A stretch of 13,727 nt of DNA from an uncultured Chromatiaceae bacterium (GTDB taxonomy: Bacteria > Pseudomonadota > Gammaproteobacteria > Enterobacterales > Alteromonadaceae). A model generated the notes under the pieces. That model ran no database searches, was not told where the DNA came from, and saw only the letters and a list, made by a program, of their open reading frames with translations. Below are positions 1-8,348 of this stretch, piece by piece. The stretch lies in contig CAMLNG010000043.1 of the NCBI GenBank assembly GCA_946481195.1, forward strand, positions 1 to 13,727, in the 5' to 3' direction. Each line of letters opens with the position of its first letter. The first letter of the stretch is position 1. A program made the translations under genes and the position numbers.

Positions 1-985
1 CATTGAGGAAAAGCGCCAGCTGTTGATAAAAACCGGCGTAATCACTCTGTGGCAGGGCAATGGATTGGCAGCCTGCGGCAGCACAAATTTCACCGCGACG
101 AGCCTGCTGACGTTGCTGCCAACGGGCTGAAGCGAACACGGCGGTTGGTGTGTCCGGGCTTTGCTGCAGTGCATCGCGCAGGATCTGTTCCTGCGGGTCC
201 AGCCCTAAACTGATAAAACTCCCGCCGGTGCCGTGCAATTCAAAACGAGGGGCCGGGTGCGCGCAATAAGGGGATGAGCTTAAAACGACCTGACGCGGCG
301 GTTGTGCCGCTTTGTCAGGCGCAGCCGCTGTGGCCAGATAATCCAGCCGCAGCTGAAAATAATCGACAGCACCGGCGCTGTCGCCGCCGCGTAAACTCTG
401 GCACGAGGCAGTGATCTGATCGGGAGCGCCAAACAGTGCAATCGTCTGGTCCAACAGGTGAGGGGCTAAATCGTAAAGAATGCCGTTGCCTGCTTCCGCC
501 GACTCTTTCCAGCGCGCCTGCACTTGCGGCCGGAAGCGATCAAACCTTGAATACATCAGTTGTATGGTGCCCAGGGACTCAGACTGGGCCAGCTGGCGGA
601 CCGCTAAAAAATCGTCATCAAAACGCCGGTTGTGAAACACCGCCAATTTACGCTGCTGCCGGGTTGCCAGCAGTTGCAGTTCAATCGCTTCGGCCACTGT
701 CACTGCCAGTGGTTTTTCCACCAAAACATCCTTACCGGCGAGCAAAGCGGCTTTGGCGAGGCTAAAATGCACCCGGTTTGGCGCGGTGATCACGATAAGG
801 CTGGCATCGCTTTGCGCTATTAAACTGGCGGCATCCGGATAGATCCGCACTTGCGGCCAATACAGCGCGGCGTCCTGTTGTGATGTGCTGATGCCGACCA
901 ACTGAAATTGCGTGGAACGGGCGATAAAAGGCAGGTGAAACACCCGGGCAGACAGGCCAAAGCCGATCACAGCAGTTTTAATCAT
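1..985 (-). CDS. Gfo/Idh/MocA family NAD(P)-dependent oxidoreductase, YdgJ-like (3' end cut by window edge)
   Basis: Reading the minus strand from ATG at 985 gives an open frame of 328 codons that runs off the left edge, so the C-terminus (probably only some 15-30 residues) is missing. The N-terminus is a Rossmann fold with a GFGLSA dinucleotide loop at residues 8-13. The family EKP motif is at 90-92, with K91 the expected catalytic lysine. FHNRRFDDDF (117-126), FDRFRPQV (148-155) and YDLAPHLLDQ (171-180, with D172 and H176) match E. coli YdgJ, a scyllo-inositol dehydrogenase, closely from memory. It is a cytoplasmic enzyme expected to oxidise or reduce a polyol or sugar; the actual substrate cannot be read from sequence. 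It lies 133 nt downstream of the amylosucrase gene on the same strand and may share its transcript. The ribosome-binding site before 985 is weak. Family assignment is firm; the YdgJ subgroup is likely. Confidence 0.9.
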   Translation of the reverse strand, partial: MIKTAVIGFGLSARVFHLPFIARSTQFQLVGISTSQQDAALYWPQVRIYPDAASLIAQSDASLIVITAPNRVHFSLAKAALLAGKDVLVEKPLAVTVAEAIELQLLATRQQRKLAVFHNRRFDDDFLAVRQLAQSESLGTIQLMYSRFDRFRPQVQARWKESAEAGNGILYDLAPHLLDQTIALFGAPDQITASCQSLRGGDSAGAVDYFQLRLDYLATAAAPDKAAQPPRQVVLSSSPYCAHPAPRFELHGTGGSFISLGLDPQEQILRDALQQSPDTPTAVFASARWQQRQQARRGEICAAAGCQSIALPQSDYAGFYQQLALFLN

Positions 986-1073
986 TGTTCAGTTCGCCAG
1001 TGAGGTCATTATGGGCGATCATACTGCGCCTGAGCGGATTTGTCCTTTTATCCGCTGGTTTTATCAGCATCAG

Positions 1074-1095
1074 CGCCGGCCACTTGGTGCCGGCG
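1074..1095. other. GC-rich stem-loop between the amylosucrase and oxidoreductase genes
   Basis: CGCCGGC (1074-1080) pairs with GCCGGCG (1089-1095) around an 8-nt loop. A second, weaker pair, AGCGGAT/ATCCGCT (1033-1039 and 1050-1056), lies beside it. Neither is followed by a T run on either strand, so they are not standard intrinsic terminators. They might modulate mRNA stability or partly separate expression of the two minus-strand genes. Confidence 0.35.
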
Positions 1096-1118
1096 TCCTC
1101 CTGAGCCTACCGCATTCG

Positions 1119-3041
<1,923 letters not shown>

Positions 3042-3167
3042 ATCGTCTGGTCCGGTTCTGGCCTTGTCGGCACGCTTGCTATTTTTTGTGAGCAGATTGC
3101 ACTGTGTTTGGCACAGCGAATCATTATCGTTTAGTTTTACACCAGTTTAGAACTGCCGTATAGTAGA

Positions 3168-3195
3168 ATCTTAATCGATTTAGAAAAAAGCGCAA
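3168..3195 (-). promoter_or_regulatory. Candidate promoter and LacI-type operator for the amylosucrase gene
   Basis: On the minus strand a possible -35 (TTGCGC, 3195-3190) and -10 (TAAGAT, 3173-3168) are separated by 16 bp. Between and across them lies CTAAATCGATTAAG (3183-3170), a 14-bp palindrome with one mismatched pair and a central CG. This is the usual form of operators bound by LacI/GalR-family sugar repressors. The position, over the spacer and -10 and about 130-155 nt upstream of the start codon, would suit repression. The hexamers are only partial matches, so this is a prediction from pattern and context. Confidence 0.35.
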
Positions 3196-3297
3196 GCACT
3201 GGCCGGATGGAATGTCTGCTGCCGTCGTTCTGTCAGTCAGGTTCGGTGATTTTCATCTCGGCGAAGCAGGTTTAACTGCATGACCATGGGGGCGCTC

Positions 3298-3316
3298 ACC
3301 CGCATTTGATGCGGGT
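3298..3316. other. Stem-loop just downstream of the TonB-like lipoprotein gene
   Basis: ACCCGCAT (3298-3305) and ATGCGGGT (3309-3316) form a perfect 8-bp stem with a 3-nt loop. It begins 20 nt beyond the stop codon of the minus-strand lipoprotein gene. No T run follows on either strand, so it may protect a 3' end or act as a weak terminator, but it is not a standard intrinsic terminator. Confidence 0.4.
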
Positions 3317-3336
3317 TGCCACAGCGCACCCTGTGT

Positions 3337-3870
3337 TTACATCGCCCTTTTATGAATAATGCGGTAACCAATCGACGTTTGCACGTCAGCGCCGCTGCAC
3401 TTGGTGTTTTGTGACATCCGGCCCCGATCACATTCATTGTCCGGGCCTTCTTTGCCTGACAGACAATATTCGAAGCGGCTGGTGGTTTTCACCGGCGCCG
3501 GCAAAATGCCTGCGGGCAGCTCCAGCCAGCGCCAGCGTTTGACCTGCGTCATCGATTCTTTCGCAAAATAAGTGCTCGTTGCGGTGACCACACGCAGATC
3601 TTTGATTTGATAATCCGGCGTAATGACATATTCCACAGTCGCGCAGCCATGGTTGCCTTTGATTGCTTCTTCTATCGGGTATCTGGGCTCAAAACGTTTT
3701 AGTGCCTGCCACTGTGGTTTTAGCAGTTCGCCATCACTCATCTGCAGCGCCGCATACTGGGCTGCGTTGACTTCAGGGTTGTTCATTGTGACCGGTGTTG
3801 AAGTCGTACTGCTACAGGCACTGAGCCCGGAGAAAACCAGTATCGCAAAACCAGGCTTTAAATATTGCAT
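3337..3870 (-). CDS. Lipoprotein with TonB C-terminal-like domain
   Basis: The 177-residue product starts with a short lipoprotein signal peptide ending in the lipobox LSAC, so the mature protein begins at lipidated C19. Residues about 60-137 look like the TonB C-terminal domain: RYPIEEAIKG at the start, GCATVEYVITPDYQIKDLRV as two strands, then a helix and VKRWRW. TonB proper has an inner-membrane helix and a Pro-rich linker; neither is present, so this is a free-standing domain anchored by lipid, not an energy transducer in the usual sense. Four further cysteines (76, 136, 147, 158) could form disulfides in the periplasm, and the tail from about 138 is unlike the family. AAGGA lies 8 nt before the ATG and supports the start. 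Its function is unknown. It is divergent from the M20 peptidase gene. Confidence 0.75.
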   Translation of the reverse strand: MQYLKPGFAILVFSGLSACSSTTSTPVTMNNPEVNAAQYAALQMSDGELLKPQWQALKRFEPRYPIEEAIKGNHGCATVEYVITPDYQIKDLRVVTATSTYFAKESMTQVKRWRWLELPAGILPAPVKTTSRFEYCLSGKEGPDNECDRGRMSQNTKCSGADVQTSIGYRIIHKRAM

Positions 3871-3951
3871 CGGAACTGTCCTTGTTATAGAAACTAATTG
3901 GTGATCAAGTTATGGCAGCTTATGCAAAAAAACAAGAGTGTTTGCTTTCAG

Positions 3952-3981
3952 TTGTGGCTTTGGATTTGGGATCTATATGAT
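3952..3981 (+). promoter_or_regulatory. Candidate sigma-70 promoter for the M20 peptidase gene
   Basis: TATGAT (3976-3981) matches the -10 consensus at 5 of 6 positions. TTGTGG (3952-3957) is a poor -35 at an 18-bp spacing. It lies in the 225-bp gap between divergent genes, about 115 nt before the peptidase start. The rest of the gap is AT-rich near the lipoprotein gene and shows no convincing gene. Confidence 0.3.
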
Positions 3982-4095
3982 GCTGGCCATCGCGATGCCA
4001 AAGCCAGAACGTTCATGCGCAGAAGTAGCTATTTGAACTTCGCTGAAACGGCCAGTGAATGGATAAGACGTCAACCCTGAATTCGGGAAAAAACA

Positions 4096-5667
4096 ATGTA
4101 TAAAAGTCATTTTAAACAAATGCTCTTTAGCATTGGTATTGCCGTATTTTCTGCCAGTGCCGATGCCCGGGCACAGACCAATCCTGCCGCTGTCCAGCCT
4201 CAGGTGTTTAGTGCAGCACTTCCCGCGCAGACACAAGTATTACAGGCCGCGCAGCGTAGTTTTGCCGAGTACTTTCAACTGCTGGCATTGCCTAATGATG
4301 CAGTGAATGCAGCAGATATCCGGCGTAATGCGGATTGGCTGACCGCCGCATTTAACCGGCGTGGTTTTCAGACACAACAACTGGAAAATCAAGGCAGACC
4401 GCTGTTATTCGCCCAGTACCTCAGTTCAGCAAAAGATGCGGCGACTTTATTGTTTTATCTGCATTTTGACGGCCAGCCGGTCCTGCCAGAGCAATGGGCG
4501 CAACCAAACCCCTGGCAAGCTGTGGTGAAAAAACGGGGCATTGATGGCAAATGGCAGCCAGTCGATCCTTCGCTGCTGCAACAGAACCCGCTGGATGCCG
4601 AATTACGGGTATTCGCGCGGGCTGCCGCCGATGAAAAAGGCCCGATCATGATGTTGCTGGCGGCTTTTGATGTATTAAAAGCGACAGGTCAAACGCCGGC
4701 TTTTCATGTCAAAGTGCTACTCGACAGTGAAGAAGAGAAGGGCTCTCCGGCGATAAATGCAATAGCAAAAACCCATGCAAAGTTGCTGCAGAGCGATGGC
4801 TTAATCATCCTCGACGGCCCGCAGCACCCGAGTAATAAACCAACGCTTGTATTCGGCAACCGCGGCGCAACCAGCCTGACGCTGACGGTTTACGGACCGA
4901 AAACGCCATTACACAGCGGTCATTATGGCAATTATGTGCCGAATCCGGCACAGCGTCTGGCGGCGTTGCTGGCCAGTATGAAAGACGATAACGGCCGGGT
5001 CACTGTTGACGGATATTACGATACTGTGAAACTGAGCGCGGCCGAACGTTTGGCACTCTCTGAAGTACCGGATGACGCTGCTGCGCTGCGACAGCGCACC
5101 GGCATCGCCCGGCCAGATGCGGTAGGCCGCAATTATCAGGAAGCGTTGCAATATCCGTCATTAAATATCCGCGGTATGCACGCTGGTGCAGTAGGCGATA
5201 AAGCTGCCAATATCATTCCGCATCAGGCCATTGCAGAGCTGGACCTTCGAACCACACCGGAGGCCGGTCCGGCTTATCTGACTGCTTTACTTGAGCGTCA
5301 TATCAAGGCGCAGGGCTGGTATTTAAGCCTGGGCGAGCCAACAGATGCCGAGCGTGCCAAATATCCCAAGATCGCGTCACTAACAGCAGGGGCTGGCGGT
5401 GATGCGGCGCGTACACCAATGGATTCGCAACTCGGCAGCTGGGTCTATGCAGTGCTGCAACAAGATGGCAGGCAAGTGGTGCGGATCCGCATGATGGGCG
5501 GCAGTCTGCCAACTGAACAGCTGGTCAGTGCGCTCAAGACGCCATTTGTCATCCTGCCGCTGGTGAATGCGGACAACAATCAGCATAGCTTTGACGAAAA
5601 TTTGCGCATCGGTCATTACATCGGGGGGATGCAAACCTTGTTGCGGCTGCTGCGGACCCGTTATTAG
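4096..5667 (+). CDS. Exported M20/M25/M40 family metallopeptidase
   Basis: This 523-residue protein has a signal peptide ending near ADARA (cleavage about residue 26), so it should act in the periplasm or be secreted. It has the complete co-catalytic dizinc site of the M20 family: H123 and D125 in LHFDGQP, bridging D179 in AAADEKGP, the general base and metal glutamates E213-E214 in SEEEKGS, D240 in LIILDGP, and H497 in NQHSFDEN. The dimerisation (lid) domain is approximately residues 255-375 and includes the conserved TPLHSGHYG. Members cleave dipeptides, C-terminal residues or N-acyl amino acids; the substrate here is not evident. The start follows GGGA and lies well before the hydrophobic core. 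The gene stands alone, with a terminator right behind it. Confidence 0.9.
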   Translation: MYKSHFKQMLFSIGIAVFSASADARAQTNPAAVQPQVFSAALPAQTQVLQAAQRSFAEYFQLLALPNDAVNAADIRRNADWLTAAFNRRGFQTQQLENQGRPLLFAQYLSSAKDAATLLFYLHFDGQPVLPEQWAQPNPWQAVVKKRGIDGKWQPVDPSLLQQNPLDAELRVFARAAADEKGPIMMLLAAFDVLKATGQTPAFHVKVLLDSEEEKGSPAINAIAKTHAKLLQSDGLIILDGPQHPSNKPTLVFGNRGATSLTLTVYGPKTPLHSGHYGNYVPNPAQRLAALLASMKDDNGRVTVDGYYDTVKLSAAERLALSEVPDDAAALRQRTGIARPDAVGRNYQEALQYPSLNIRGMHAGAVGDKAANIIPHQAIAELDLRTTPEAGPAYLTALLERHIKAQGWYLSLGEPTDAERAKYPKIASLTAGAGGDAARTPMDSQLGSWVYAVLQQDGRQVVRIRMMGGSLPTEQLVSALKTPFVILPLVNADNNQHSFDENLRIGHYIGGMQTLLRLLRTRY

Positions 5668-5677
5668 TTTTGATTGA

Positions 5678-5704
5678 AGCTGAATTATTTCAGCTGTTTT
5701 TTTT
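5678..5704 (+). terminator. Intrinsic terminator after the M20 peptidase gene
   Basis: AGCTGAA (5678-5684) and TTCAGCT (5689-5695) form a 7-bp stem with a 4-nt loop, followed by G and eight T residues (5697-5704). It begins 11 nt after the peptidase stop codon and separates that gene from the downstream cassette. Confidence 0.88.
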
Positions 5705-5720
5705 GTGGAACTTTCCTCAT

Positions 5721-5744
5721 CTGAGACTTGCTGACTAGACTCAG
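5721..5744. promoter_or_regulatory. Imperfect inverted repeat upstream of the TPR/FecR/CHASE2 cassette
   Basis: CTGAGACTTG (5721-5730) and CTAGACTCAG (5735-5744) are 10-bp arms that match as an inverted repeat at 8 of 10 positions around the 4-nt centre CTGA. It sits between the upstream terminator and the first start codon of the cassette (5775), where the cassette promoter must lie if it is an independent operon. No good -35/-10 pair is visible. It may be an operator or a leader hairpin. Confidence 0.3.
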
Positions 5745-5774
5745 TAATCGTCCTTTGTCTGCCAGGTTCCGGTT

Positions 5775-7103
5775 ATGCCCAACACGAGTCTGAAATTTCA
5801 GCTGTGTGGCGGTCTGATGTTTGTGCTGTTATCACCGCTGTCTGTCGCGGCCCCGTCGGGGTCCGAACATTCCGTTGATAGTCTTGAAAACCTGTTAAAA
5901 CAACAAGATAAAGCTGCAGCATGGCAGCTGGCCAACGAATTATTGCCGGAGCAAGAAGGTGATCCCCGTTTTGACTACCTTTATGCTTTAGCTGCGCGTC
6001 GTGCAGGTCAGCTGCATCAGGCGGTGTTTGCGCTGGAACGCGCTGTGCAGTCAGCACCGCAATTGGCTGATCTGCGCTTGTTACTTGGTATCAGTTATTT
6101 CGAGCTGGGTAATCTACCGGCGGCTGAACGTGAGTTTCTGATTTTGCAAAAGGCCAGACTGCCGGAGCGGGAAACAACTCTGGTACAAGACTATTTGTCA
6201 CGTTTGGATAAATTCCGTGATCCGTCCCGGGGTTATTGGCAGAACTGGATCCAACTCAGCACCGGGTCAGACAGTAATCCCAATAGCGGCATAGACGACG
6301 AGTTTGTTTATGTTCCTCTGCTGGGGCAGGTACGGTTATTTGAATCAAGCCAGGCCCGGCGCAGCCGTTTTCACGAAGTCCAGGCACAGCTGAATTATGT
6401 TCTGCCGCAAAGTCAGCACAGTGCCTTTTATGCCTCTGCCGGCGTGCTGCAAAGTGGGTATCAGCACGGCGCTGTCTATGACCGGGCTTATGCCAGTATG
6501 CAGGCCGGTTACCAATCGCGCTGGCGTGGCCTGCAATGGTCAGCAGAAATGTTTTACCGGCCCATTTGGCTGGACGGTGACAGTTATCTGGATTATCAGG
6601 GCCTGAAAACCAGTCTCAGCCGGGGTTTTGGCGAAAGTCTCAGTATGGGGCTGGATTTAACCTGGGCCGACTTTGCTTATGCCGAACTGCCGGCGCTGGA
6701 TAAACAACAATGGTTGCTGCAAGGCTGGTTGGCCCTGCAAATTGGTGCTGCTGAGCATCGTCTGCAGTTGCGCAGCGGTGAGGAGCAAAGCGACCTCAGA
6801 CGCATTGATTTTAACAGCAGGGATGTGCTTGGCATCGGCTACCGCTATCAGCAGCCCTTTGGTGCGAATTGGTTAACCAGCCTGCAGCTGGATTATTCAC
6901 GGGGGGACTATCAGGCCGTTCATCCGCTATTCGCGTCGACCCGTCAGGACCGTTATCTGCGGGCAGAACTCGAAATCAGTTACAGCATCAGTCCGCAGTG
7001 GCGCTTGCTGACCAGCCTCAGCCATTTGCGCAACAACAGCAATCTCAGTCTTTATCAATACCGGCGCAACCGTGGCTGGTTAGGAGTCCGTTATGCATTT
7101 TGA
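5775..7103 (+). CDS. TPR and outer-membrane beta-barrel protein, Slam/DUF560-like
   Basis: The 442-residue product has a signal peptide (about 1-26, ending SVAA). Residues about 62-145 form helical TPR-like repeats (AARRAGQLHQAVFALERAV; GISYFELGNLPAAEREF). From about 153 to the end there are alternating amphipathic strands rich in aromatic residues, ending in the outer-membrane signature YAF with a C-terminal Phe. GSDSNPN at 164-170, where the barrel begins, recalls the GxDSNxN segment of DUF560 proteins. This layout of periplasmic TPRs plus a C-terminal barrel of about 290 residues is that of Slam, which moves barrel-bearing proteins across the outer membrane. It overlaps the FecR gene by 11 nt, suggesting that this neighbour is its partner. 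The Slam link rests on architecture and a short motif, so it is plausible but unproven; another TPR-barrel porin is the alternative. Confidence 0.75.
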   Translation: MPNTSLKFQLCGGLMFVLLSPLSVAAPSGSEHSVDSLENLLKQQDKAAAWQLANELLPEQEGDPRFDYLYALAARRAGQLHQAVFALERAVQSAPQLADLRLLLGISYFELGNLPAAEREFLILQKARLPERETTLVQDYLSRLDKFRDPSRGYWQNWIQLSTGSDSNPNSGIDDEFVYVPLLGQVRLFESSQARRSRFHEVQAQLNYVLPQSQHSAFYASAGVLQSGYQHGAVYDRAYASMQAGYQSRWRGLQWSAEMFYRPIWLDGDSYLDYQGLKTSLSRGFGESLSMGLDLTWADFAYAELPALDKQQWLLQGWLALQIGAAEHRLQLRSGEEQSDLRRIDFNSRDVLGIGYRYQQPFGANWLTSLQLDYSRGDYQAVHPLFASTRQDRYLRAELEISYSISPQWRLLTSLSHLRNNSNLSLYQYRRNRGWLGVRYAF

Positions 7104-8337
7104 ATGGTTCAGACTGCGGGTGGCTTGCTCCCGGCGGGTAAAACAGCCAGTGATGCCTCTGGGGTTCACGGTTTTTTTGCTGTTATTTTCAGGCCTGCCG
7201 GCTCAGGCAACGACAGTCGCTGCAGGGAAGACCATCATGGCGCGCGGCAGCGTGGAGGCGAAGGCAGATGCAGTCAGCCGGACTCTGAAACGCTTGTCGC
7301 CGGTGTACAGTGTTGATTTGGTCAGTACCGGCCCGGTCAGTGCCAGTCAGCTGCGGATGTCCGATGGTGGCCTGCTATCGTTGCAGGCCGACTCAACACT
7401 GGCCATTCGCCAATACCAGTTCGATGCGGTTAAAGCACAAAGTCAGGTTGAGCTCGAGCTGGTTAAGGGGGGGCTGCGGACCATCACCGGGCAGCTGCCG
7501 TCAGCCAATAAAAATTATCAGCTGAATACCCCTGTCGCGACTATCGGTGTGCGCGGCACTCATTATGAAGCGGTACTGAAAGACGGAGATTTGTATCTGG
7601 CCGGCTGGGATGGCGTTATTGATATTGCCGTCACAGTGCGCGGTGCCAACCAAAACTTTGCATTGGGACCTACTGAGGCATTCCGTTTTGCCATAGTGCG
7701 GGCCAACGGCGATGTTGAATTCCTGTTGCGGCCGCCGGTGCTGTTTGCGGACACCACTCCGGCGGCCTTCACTGATGACGCGATAGTGCAGGCCGGAAAC
7801 CCCGATTCCGGCAATACTGCTGCAATGTCGCCGGCACAGCGGGATTGGCTGACCTGGTCGGGCTTTATGCCGCAACGACCTTCTGCGCTGAATACCGATG
7901 CCGGCGGATTTAGTTTTTATGGCATCGGCGAACTCAGTGCGCACTGGAGCCTGCAAGGCATGGACAGCGTCGGGCGCACCGGCAGTGCCAGTTTTGATTT
8001 TATCGCCGGACAGAGTCTGGTGAGCAGCAGCGGGCCGGTCACTGATTTAAACCTGTCGATGCTCATCGATTTTGACGGTGCCTGGGTGCCAGACGGGCAG
8101 TTATCTTTCACTGACAGTGCTGGTGAATGGTTTGCCGTATTTAACGGCATCTTCAATGGTGCTGCACTTGATCTCAGCATTAATTTTGCCAGTCATGGCA
8201 ATGCGCTGGCTGGCGGCAGTATCAGTGGATTGTTGTTGGATGATGCCACTCGGGTATTGGGAAATCTGAGTTTGTATGAACTGGATAATCCTGCGGTCCG
8301 CATCGAAGGTGGCTTTGAATTGACGGAACAACCCTGA
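7093..8337 (+). CDS. Exported FecR-domain protein with C-terminal beta-barrel-like region
   Basis: The ATG at 7093 overlaps the upstream gene by 11 nt. It is preceded by AGGAG (7082-7086) at 6-nt spacing, which favours this start over the in-frame ATG at 7153 and implies translational coupling. The 414-residue protein has a signal peptide ending LPAQA (cleavage after residue 39). Residues about 50-180 are a FecR domain, with the hallmarks GGLRTITG (126-133) and LNTPVATIGVRGTHYE (144-159). There is no cytoplasmic anti-sigma segment and no TonB-dependent receptor or ECF sigma gene nearby, so it is not a FecR regulator; it is an exported protein using the same fold. After a linker, residues about 270-414 form about eight predicted beta strands with repeated Gly turns, ending EGGFEL, resembling small lipocalin/TbpB-like barrels. 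The ligand and function are unknown. Confidence 0.85.
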   Translation: MHFEWFRLRVACSRRVKQPVMPLGFTVFLLLFSGLPAQATTVAAGKTIMARGSVEAKADAVSRTLKRLSPVYSVDLVSTGPVSASQLRMSDGGLLSLQADSTLAIRQYQFDAVKAQSQVELELVKGGLRTITGQLPSANKNYQLNTPVATIGVRGTHYEAVLKDGDLYLAGWDGVIDIAVTVRGANQNFALGPTEAFRFAIVRANGDVEFLLRPPVLFADTTPAAFTDDAIVQAGNPDSGNTAAMSPAQRDWLTWSGFMPQRPSALNTDAGGFSFYGIGELSAHWSLQGMDSVGRTGSASFDFIAGQSLVSSSGPVTDLNLSMLIDFDGAWVPDGQLSFTDSAGEWFAVFNGIFNGAALDLSINFASHGNALAGGSISGLLLDDATRVLGNLSLYELDNPAVRIEGGFELTEQP

Positions 8338-8348
8338 GGAGTTGCAAC

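Noticed and set aside
3086..3110. TGTGA followed by a loose second half, considered as a Crp site before amylosucrase
   Set aside because: Only the left half matches the Crp consensus; at 5, 6 or 7-nt spacing the right half does not.
3237..3437. A 66-codon minus-strand frame overlapping the end of the lipoprotein gene
   Set aside because: It overlaps the C-terminal codons of the better supported lipoprotein gene in another frame and has no family features.
3898..4080. A 60-codon plus-strand frame in the gap between the lipoprotein and peptidase genes
   Set aside because: The composition is odd (many Trp, Lys and Arg without a pattern), there is no clear Shine-Dalgarno, and it covers the region where both divergent promoters should lie.
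7501..7956. A 151-codon minus-strand frame inside the FecR-domain gene
   Set aside because: It is antisense to the FecR hallmark region, is rich in Arg, Ser and His as expected of a shadow frame, and shows no motif.
7093..8337. Classical FecR sigma-regulator of iron uptake
   Set aside because: The protein has a cleavable signal peptide, lacks the cytoplasmic anti-sigma segment, and no ECF sigma factor or TonB-dependent receptor is nearby.
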